Shown here piece by piece: positions 1-4,332 of a DNA stretch of 6,222 nucleotides (positions are counted from its first letter, which is position 1; every line of letters begins with the position of its first letter). The position numbers and the translations under genes were made by a program. The stretch spans positions 1-6,222 of the forward strand of contig JAQGKG010000175.1 in NCBI GenBank assembly GCA_028290245.1, written 5' to 3'. The notes beneath the pieces are model-generated. The model saw only the letters and a program-made list of their open reading frames with translations, searched no databases and had not been told where the DNA came from. Origin of the DNA: Devosia sp. GTDB lineage: Bacteria; Pseudomonadota; Alphaproteobacteria; Rhizobiales; Devosiaceae.

Positions 1-522
1 CAGACCCGCCCGTTGCAGCAGCGCACCGGCATCGCCAACCTGGATCATTGGCGCCACCCGGGCCGACGCTCCGCCGAAGATTTCCGCATCGGCCGCCAGA
101 AACGCCTCGCGCAATTCGGTTAACGTCTCGCCACCCAGCGCCGCGATCATCAAAAGCCCGTCCGGCGCCAGCTTTGCCCGCAACCGCGCCAGATATCCCG
201 GCACATCGTTGACCGCCTGCAGGTGCAAAATCGAGACGATCAGGTTGTAGTCATCGTCATCCAGCGGCGGAATATCGCTGTCGCCAGCAAAGGCCGCGTG
301 GCGCTCAATGGCAAAGCTGGCGCTCGAAGTTCGCCCGGAAACCGGGAGTTTTTCGCGGTCCGGCCCAATGATGGCGGCCTTGGGAAATTCGCGGATCAGC
401 GCGCCAAGACGTTCCTCCAGATCGGCCAACACAAGGTCGGTGACGAAGTCGCTGGCCTCGGTTCGCCGGCTTAGGTGGCTGGCGATCAGGGCGCTGTCAA
501 AGATTGCAGGTGGCTGGGTCAT
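1..522 (-). CDS. SAM-dependent methyltransferase-fold protein (NDUFAF5/BioC-like), N-terminal 174 residues, runs off window
   Basis: This gene is read on the minus strand from an ATG at 522 and stays open to base 1, so only the first 174 codons are present; family members are usually about 260-300 residues. The N-terminus has the family-like segment IFDSALIASHLSRR (residues 7-20). A VNDVPGYLARLRAKLAPDG stretch (about 104-122) is followed by a strand-like LLMIAALGGETLTELREAF (123-141), matching the conserved 'ND-PG ... PDG ... GG-TL-ELR' pattern of NDUFAF5-type methyltransferase-fold proteins. The glycine-rich SAM-binding motif I, expected near residues 49-63, is degenerate: it reads AAIIGPDREKLPVSG instead of a D-x-G-x-G loop. 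The eukaryotic relative NDUFAF5 helps assemble respiratory complex I by hydroxylating an arginine of NDUFS7; extending that role to this bacterial protein is inference. It diverges from comF. Family assignment is fairly secure; the substrate is unknown. Confidence 0.82.
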   Translation of the reverse strand, partial: MTQPPAIFDSALIASHLSRRTEASDFVTDLVLADLEERLGALIREFPKAAIIGPDREKLPVSGRTSSASFAIERHAAFAGDSDIPPLDDDDYNLIVSILHLQAVNDVPGYLARLRAKLAPDGLLMIAALGGETLTELREAFLAADAEIFGGASARVAPMIQVGDAGALLQRAGL

Positions 523-563
523 CTCAAGTCTTGCGGCCGGTTGGCGACGTGGCACTATGCCTT

Positions 564-1361
564 ATGGAGAGCGAAGCGGGGCTTGTCAAAAATCCGGGTT
601 GGACCAGCCGTGTCGCGCAGGCAATGCGGGGCGCTGGCAGCATGCTGCTAGACCTCGCCTATCCGCCAGTCTGCCTTAACTGCGACGCGCCCACCTCAAC
701 GCCCGACGTGCTTTGTGCAAATTGCTTCAAGGCGTTGCGCCCCATTACCGCGCCGCTCTGTCCAGTCATGGGTCTTCCCTTCGAGGTCTCGCTCGGCCCC
801 GATCTGCTGTCGGCCGAAGCCATCGCCGATCCGCCGCCGTTCGGCCGGGCCAGGGCAGCGGTGCTCTATAACGAAGTGGCACGGACGCTGGTGTCTCGCC
901 TCAAATACGGCGACCGCCCCGAACTCGCCCGGTTCTGCGCCCGGCTGATGGCCAGCGCTGGGCATGAGCTGTGGGTGGGCGATCCCATCCTCGTGCCGAT
1001 TCCCCTGCATCCAGCCCGGCAGCGGGAGCGTCGCTACAACCAGTCCGGCGAACTGGCCCAAGCCCTTGGCAAGCTCACCGGCCTCAAGGTCGATGCGGAC
1101 CTCGTCCGCCGTATTCGCAAGACGCGACAACAGGTTGGGCTGAGCGGAGACGGACGGCAGCTGAACGTCGCAGGCGCCTTTGCCGTTCATCCTGACATGC
1201 TGTTGCGCAGCCGCGGCAGGCGGATCGTGCTGGTGGACGACGTCTATACCACCGGCGCCACCACCAAGGCCGTGACCCGCACTTTGCTCAAGGCTGGCGC
1301 GGAAGCTGTCGACGTCGTGAGCTTTGCCCGCGTTGTCATCGGCGCAGAACTGCCCATATAA
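564..1361 (+). CDS. comF: ComF family protein (phosphoribosyltransferase fold)
   Basis: ComF proteins are cytoplasmic. In naturally competent bacteria they act with the ComFA helicase and DprA in DNA uptake; in most proteobacteria the role is unproven. With the ATG at 564 the protein has 265 residues. An N-terminal four-cysteine zinc-finger-like motif (C37, C40, C51, C54) is followed by the alphaproteobacterial CPVMGLPFE variant, the block ADPPPFGRARAAVLYN, RLKYGDR, the VPIPLHPARQRERRYNQS block, and a PRPP-binding loop DDVYTTGATT at residues 225-234. This is the full ComF architecture. The start is uncertain: an in-frame ATG at 504 would overlap the divergent methyltransferase gene, while an ATG at 624 (245 residues) leaves 16 residues before the first cysteine, closer to typical ComF length. 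None of the three has a clear Shine-Dalgarno sequence. It lies 31 bases upstream of grxC and probably heads that operon. Confidence 0.92.
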   Translation: MESEAGLVKNPGWTSRVAQAMRGAGSMLLDLAYPPVCLNCDAPTSTPDVLCANCFKALRPITAPLCPVMGLPFEVSLGPDLLSAEAIADPPPFGRARAAVLYNEVARTLVSRLKYGDRPELARFCARLMASAGHELWVGDPILVPIPLHPARQRERRYNQSGELAQALGKLTGLKVDADLVRRIRKTRQQVGLSGDGRQLNVAGAFAVHPDMLLRSRGRRIVLVDDVYTTGATTKAVTRTLLKAGAEAVDVVSFARVVIGAELPI

Positions 1362-1374
1362 GACTAAACGCCCG

Positions 1375-1386
1375 TCTCCATGGAGA
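1375..1386 (+). promoter_or_regulatory. grxC ribosome binding site within a perfect 12-base palindrome
   Basis: The sequence TCTCCATGGAGA reads identically on both strands. Its right half contains GGAGA (1382-1386), placed 6 bases before the TTG at 1393, so it is the likely grxC ribosome binding site and fixes that start. In mRNA the left half, UCUCC, is an exact anti-Shine-Dalgarno complement. A hairpin closed by four base pairs over a four-base loop could partly mask the site, or the palindrome could be accidental. The ATG inside the palindrome is out of frame with grxC. Confidence 0.6.
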
Positions 1387-1392
1387 ATTCCT

Positions 1393-1647
1393 TTGGCTAC
1401 CATCGAAATCTACACGACCCCAACCTGCCCCTATTGCCACGCTGCCAAGGCGCTGCTCAACGAAAAGGGCGCTGACTACACCGAGATCACCGTGCTCGAT
1501 CCCGAGTTGCGTGCAGCCATGACCCAGCGCGCCAATGGCCGCCGCACCGTGCCGCAAATCTTCATCGGCGCGACCCATGTCGGCGGCTATGACGACATGG
1601 CGGCGCTTGACCGCCAAGGCAAGCTCGATCCGTTGTTGGCGACCTAA
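1393..1647 (+). CDS. grxC: Glutaredoxin 3 (dithiol, class I)
   Basis: This is a small cytoplasmic thiol-disulfide oxidoreductase that reduces protein disulfides and glutathione mixed disulfides using glutathione. It has 84 residues, the usual GrxC length. The sequence begins M-ATIEIYTTPTCPYC, with the active-site C12-P-Y-C15, the cis-proline glutathione-binding motif T52-V53-P54, and the C-terminal GGYDD signature at 64-68. The start is TTG at 1393, supported by GGAGA 6 bases upstream and by the N-terminus expected for the family. The only upstream in-frame ATG (1324) lies inside comF and would add 23 residues unlike any glutaredoxin. It sits 31 bases after comF and 5 bases before the amidase gene, so it is very probably cotranscribed with both. 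Assignment is secure. Confidence 0.95.
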   Translation: MATIEIYTTPTCPYCHAAKALLNEKGADYTEITVLDPELRAAMTQRANGRRTVPQIFIGATHVGGYDDMAALDRQGKLDPLLAT

Positions 1648-1652
1648 TCGCG

Positions 1653-2483
1653 ATGAAAATCGCTGCCATCCAGATGCGGTCGGGGCTCGACCCCGACGCC
1701 AATATCGCCGCGCTCGAGCCCATGCTGGCCGAGGCTGTGGCGGCCGGTGCAACCTATGTGCTGACGCCGGAAGTCACCGTGGTTTTCCCGGAAAACCGTG
1801 AGCAACTGGCTGGTGTGGCAGCGCCGTTCGAGGATCATCCCCAGTTGCGCCGCGTCGGCGAGCTGGCGCGGCAGCACAAGGTGCATCTCCACATCGGCTC
1901 GCTTGCGGTGCCGCTGCCTGACGGACGCTTTGCTAATCGCTCCGTGCTGTTCGGGCCGGATGGGCAGATCGTCACCACCTATGACAAGATCCACCTGTTC
2001 GACGCCACCATTGCGGGGCTGAACGCCTATCGGGAAAGCGCCACTTATGCCGGCGGCGAGCAGGCGGTGACGGCCGATCTCGGTGAGTTCACCCTGGGCA
2101 TGTCGATCTGCTACGACATGCGGTTCCCCAAGCTTTACAATAGCCTCGCCAATGCAGGCGCCAACCTTATTGCCGTGCCGGCAGCGTTTACCGTGCCCAC
2201 GGGCCAGGCGCACTGGCATGTGTTGCTGCGTGCGCGGGCTATCGAAACCGGGTCCTATGTCATCGCCGCAGCGCAGGGCGGGCAGCATCCCAATGGCCGC
2301 GCTACCTATGGCCATTCGCTGGTCATCGACCCATGGGGGCGTATCATTGCGGAGCTCGATCATGATGAGCCCGGCGTGCTGCTGGCAGAGATTTCTGTCG
2401 ATCACGTCAATGACGCACGCGAGCGCATCCCGTCCCTGGCCAATGCGCGAAACTTTGCCATTCCCGACCCGTTGCGGGTGTAA
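1653..2483 (+). CDS. Carbon-nitrogen hydrolase family protein, Nit1-like (probable deaminated glutathione amidase)
   Basis: This is a nitrilase-superfamily amidase of 276 residues, the usual length for the Nit branch. The catalytic triad is visible: E40 in TPEVT, K112 in YDKIHLFD, and C153 in SICYDMRFPKLY. The later blocks VPAAFTVPTGQAHWHVLLRARAIE and GHSLVIDPWG are also characteristic. In yeast, mammals and E. coli, Nit1-type enzymes hydrolyse deaminated glutathione, a side product of transaminases, as metabolite repair. The HLFD and FTVPTGQAHW motifs favour this subgroup over ureidopropionase or aliphatic nitrilase, but the substrate is inferred. The gene starts 5 bases after the grxC stop with no clear Shine-Dalgarno of its own, which suggests translational coupling. 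A glutathione-dependent neighbour supports a glutathione-related role. Family very secure; exact substrate moderately so. Confidence 0.93.
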   Translation: MKIAAIQMRSGLDPDANIAALEPMLAEAVAAGATYVLTPEVTVVFPENREQLAGVAAPFEDHPQLRRVGELARQHKVHLHIGSLAVPLPDGRFANRSVLFGPDGQIVTTYDKIHLFDATIAGLNAYRESATYAGGEQAVTADLGEFTLGMSICYDMRFPKLYNSLANAGANLIAVPAAFTVPTGQAHWHVLLRARAIETGSYVIAAAQGGQHPNGRATYGHSLVIDPWGRIIAELDHDEPGVLLAEISVDHVNDARERIPSLANARNFAIPDPLRV

Positions 2484-2506
2484 GCTGGCGACCTATATCT
2501 TCAGCC

Positions 2507-2541
2507 AACCGGGCCACTTAGGCCCACGAGACGGTTTTTTT
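2507..2541 (+). terminator. Possible weak terminator or attenuator hairpin before the DUF1178 gene
   Basis: In the 56-base gap after the amidase gene, GGGCC (2511-2515) and GGCCC (2521-2525) form a 5-base-pair stem with the loop ACTTA. AACC (2507-2510) can pair with GGTT (2533-2536) to close an outer stem with a one-sided bulge. Seven T residues follow directly (2535-2541). The bulge makes this poorer than a standard intrinsic terminator, and the last two T residues belong to the TTG start codon of the next gene. It could reduce readthrough or modulate translation of the DUF1178 gene, or be chance. Confidence 0.3.
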
Positions 2542-2965
2542 GATCCAGTATTCCCTTCATTGCTCCCAAGGCCACACCTATGACGCGTGGTTCAAGAATG
2601 CTGCGGCATTCGATGAGCAGCAGACCCGTGGCATCGTGACCTGCGCCATTTGTGGCGACGTCGCCGTGAGTAAGGCACCCATGGCGCCATCGGTCACCCG
2701 GAGTGGGGCTGACAAAATCTCTCTGACTTCTGCACATCCCGACGCTGCAAAGTTCCGCGCCATGCTGCGCGAGTATCGCCAGAAGGTGACCGGCGAAGCC
2801 GAAAACGTCGGCGACAGGTTTGCCGAAGAGGCGCGCAGAATTCACTTCGAGGAAGTCGAAGCGCGGGGCATCTACGGCAATGCAACGCGTGATGAAGTCG
2901 TGGCGTTAGCGGAAGAAGGCGTGGAATTCATGCCGCTGCCCGATCTCCCCGAAGAGCACAACTAG
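2540..2965 (+). CDS. DUF1178 family protein (putative zinc-ribbon protein of unknown function)
   Basis: This 141-residue soluble protein has no signal peptide or membrane segment. It begins MIQYSLHCSQGHTYDAWF, the usual N-terminus of DUF1178 proteins, which fixes TTG at 2540 as the start; the nearest Shine-Dalgarno-like bases, GAGACGG at 2528-2534, are weak. C8, H12, C35 and C38 (C-x3-H ... C-A-I-C-G) look like a zinc-binding knuckle. The middle is low in conserved features (about 45-85). The C-terminal half carries the family block ENVGDRFAEEARRIHFEE, then ARGIYGNAT and an acidic FMPLPDLPEEHN tail. No biochemical function is established that I know of. It lies 56 bases after the Nit-like amidase, an association common in alphaproteobacteria, and is probably part of the comF-grxC-amidase unit. 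Confidence 0.9.
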   Translation: MIQYSLHCSQGHTYDAWFKNAAAFDEQQTRGIVTCAICGDVAVSKAPMAPSVTRSGADKISLTSAHPDAAKFRAMLREYRQKVTGEAENVGDRFAEEARRIHFEEVEARGIYGNATRDEVVALAEEGVEFMPLPDLPEEHN

Positions 2966-3006
2966 TTCCGAGCGCCACTTCCGGCGCGACCATACGGAGA
3001 ATATCC

Positions 3007-3876
3007 ATGACAACACTCGACGCAGCCCTGACGGGCACGTTTTCCATTGGCGGCGACCTAACCGTCAATCGCCTGGGCTTTGGCGCAATGCGCATTACCG
3101 GCAAGGGCATCTGGGGCCCGCCGGAAGAACCTGAGGAGGCCAAGGCAACGCTGCGCCGCCTTCCAGAGCTCAATGTCAATTTCGTCGATACGGCCGAAAG
3201 TTACGGCCCCTATGTTAGCGAAGAGCTGATCGGGGAAGTGCTGGCGCCTTATACCAAGGGAACGATTGTTGCCACCAAGAGCGGTCTGACCCGTACCGGG
3301 CCGGATGAATGGGACCAGCTTGCCCGCCCAGAATTCCTGCGCCAGGGCGCCATCCAGAGCCTGCGCCGGCTCAAGGTCGAGGTAATCGACCTGTGGCAGC
3401 TGCACCGGATCGAGACCAAGACACCGCGGGCCGACCAGTTCGGCGCCATTGCGCAGTTGCAGAAGGACGGCATTGTTCGCCATGTCGGCCTCAGCGAAGT
3501 CAGCGTCGATGACATCAAGGAAGCCAGTAAATACTTCAAGGTGACCACGGTGCAGAACATGTACAATCTCGTCAGCCGCAAGGCCGAGGCGGTGCTGGAT
3601 TACTGCGAAGCCAACGGCATCGGCTTCATTCCATGGCGCCCGATCGACGGTGGTAACCTCGAATCGACCAGCACTGAGTTCAAGGCGATCATGGACCAGC
3701 ACGAGGCTTCCGCCAGCCAGCTCGCATTGGCCTGGATGCTGAAGCGCTCGCCGGTCATGTTGCCGATTCCAGGCACTGGCAAGGTCAAGCATCTGGAAGA
3801 GAACATAGCCGCCGCAGCCATTAAGCTCAGCGACGAAGAGTTCAAGACTTTGGACCGCATCGGCCGCCAGGCCTGA
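3007..3876 (+). CDS. Aldo/keto reductase
   Basis: This is an NAD(P)H-dependent oxidoreductase with a TIM-barrel fold that reduces aldehydes or ketones, 289 residues long. The catalytic tetrad is intact: D61 and Y66 in NFVDTAESYG, K91 in VATKSG, and H133 in LWQLHRIE. The N-terminal NRLGFGAMRITG block, the central HVGLSEVS strand, TVQNMYNL (the QNxYN segment) and the C-terminal cofactor motif LPIPGTGKVKHLEENIAAA are as expected. The ATG at 3007 has GGAGA at 2996-3000, 6 bases upstream, the best ribosome site on this strand. It follows the DUF1178 gene by 41 bases, so readthrough is possible, but its own strong site and a small GC inverted repeat in the gap (2972-2976 with 2983-2987) leave an independent promoter possible. 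A strong terminator follows 28 bases after the stop. The substrate cannot be told from sequence. Confidence 0.95.
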   Translation: MTTLDAALTGTFSIGGDLTVNRLGFGAMRITGKGIWGPPEEPEEAKATLRRLPELNVNFVDTAESYGPYVSEELIGEVLAPYTKGTIVATKSGLTRTGPDEWDQLARPEFLRQGAIQSLRRLKVEVIDLWQLHRIETKTPRADQFGAIAQLQKDGIVRHVGLSEVSVDDIKEASKYFKVTTVQNMYNLVSRKAEAVLDYCEANGIGFIPWRPIDGGNLESTSTEFKAIMDQHEASASQLALAWMLKRSPVMLPIPGTGKVKHLEENIAAAAIKLSDEEFKTLDRIGRQA

Positions 3877-3904
3877 TCTGGCCTCACAAACTCAAGCATT
3901 CGGA

Positions 3905-3936
3905 GGTCGGCAGCGAAACTCGTTGCCGGCCTTTTT
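3905..3936 (+). terminator. Rho-independent terminator of the aldo/keto reductase transcript
   Basis: GGTCGGCAGCG (3905-3915) pairs over all 11 positions, with two G-T wobbles, to CGTTGCCGGCC (3921-3931). The loop is AAACT, followed directly by five T residues (3932-3936). This is a classical intrinsic terminator 28 bases after the stop codon. There is no matching T-run for the opposite strand, so it acts rightward and probably ends the whole comF-to-reductase transcription region. Confidence 0.92.
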
Positions 3937-3938
3937 CA

Positions 3939-3954
3939 CGTCTGCGCGCAGACG
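3939..3954. repeat. Perfect 16-base palindrome
   Basis: CGTCTGCGCGCAGACG is its own reverse complement over all 16 bases. It starts two bases after the terminator T-run. It might be a backup stem at the transcript end, a protein-binding site, or part of a decayed repeat. No T-run follows it, so it is not an intrinsic terminator by itself. Confidence 0.6.
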
Positions 3955-4162
3955 CAGAAATGCCCTGTTCGGTCAGCTCAACGATTTTGGGGGATTATGG
4001 TCGGTCCGATAGGGAGGGTGGAATCCCCACTATCGAACCTGACCAGAAGACAGCCTTGGCAGACCGTCTGGTGGCTGAGGGCCGTTTAGCATCGACAAAA
4101 CCGATTGTCACGCGTTTGTCGTGAAGTGAATGAGCACAATTTGCGTCTGATGCATCAGTCAA

Positions 4163-4314
4163 CACCCTCCCCCTTGAGGGGAGGGATCAAGGGAGGGGTT
4201 CTGCGCTATCCTCACCCGATAGGCATGGGATGGCGCCGAACCCCCTCCCAACTCGATAACGGACTTAGAAGGGCTAAGTCCTATCTCGCTTCCCTCCCCT
4301 CAAGGGGGAGGGTG
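4163..4314. repeat. Compound GC-rich inverted-repeat element (dispersed intergenic palindrome or MITE-like)
   Basis: The terminal arms 4163-4186 and 4291-4314 are perfect reverse complements over 24 bases. Each arm is also a self-contained hairpin: CCCTCCCC and GGGGAGGG with 5-base loops, at 4165-4185 and 4292-4312. Inside, GGGAGGGGTTC (4191-4201) pairs with 4238-4249 apart from one extra C, and GCGC (4203-4206) with 4233-4236. Two further stems are CTATC/GATAG (4206-4210 with 4218-4222) and the perfect GGACTTAG/CTAAGTCC (4261-4268 with 4274-4281). Folded as a whole, it gives a long outer stem closing over two internal stem-loops. The structure and C-rich ends resemble the dispersed palindromic elements of rhizobia and brucellae (RIME and Bru-RS types); membership of a named family is inference. 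No target-site duplication is obvious. It ends 18 bases from the ilvD stop. Confidence 0.8.
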
Positions 4315-4332
4315 GTAGAGAGGTCCGCGCCC

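Larger units (their letters stand above)
3877..4332. other. Structured intergenic region between two convergent genes
   Basis: No credible protein gene is visible in these 456 bases. Besides the terminator, the 16-base palindrome and the compound repeat listed separately, the region holds several inverted repeats. An imperfect stem spans 3999-4044, with the outer GGTC/GACC pair at its ends and an exact CGATAG/CTATCG core (4007-4012 with 4030-4035). CAGCC/GGCTG (4051-4055 with 4073-4077) encloses the near-palindrome CAGACCGTCTG (4060-4070). CGACAAA/TTTGTCG lies at 4093-4099 and 4115-4121, and a 12-base palindrome CTGATGCATCAG at 4147-4158. This density of short inverted repeats suggests a remnant of a mobile palindromic element or a structured RNA. 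I recognise no known RNA family, and no clear promoter is visible. Confidence 0.55.

Noticed and set aside
223..679. Plus-strand open frames of 83 and 123 codons over the methyltransferase gene and the comF start
   Set aside because: They lie opposite the minus-strand methyltransferase or out of frame with comF and show no recognisable protein features.
696..1403. 235-codon minus-strand open frame opposite comF
   Set aside because: It is a shadow of comF; the low-complexity Gly/Ala/His-rich translation has no domain.
1644..2405. 253-codon minus-strand open frame opposite the amidase gene
   Set aside because: The plus-strand amidase has a complete catalytic triad and family blocks. The antisense translation is rich in Arg, His and Gly with no family resemblance.
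2972..2987. GCGCC/GGCGC inverted repeat before the aldo/keto reductase as a terminator
   Set aside because: The stem has only 5 base pairs and no T-run follows, so it cannot be called an intrinsic terminator.
3058..3792. 244-codon minus-strand open frame opposite the aldo/keto reductase
   Set aside because: It is a shadow of a well-supported gene, with no recognisable protein and no ribosome site worth noting.
3999..4077. Possible tRNA or tmRNA-like fold from the inverted repeats
   Set aside because: No T-arm consensus (GGTTCGANTCC type), no acceptor stem of the right spacing and no CCA end can be assembled.
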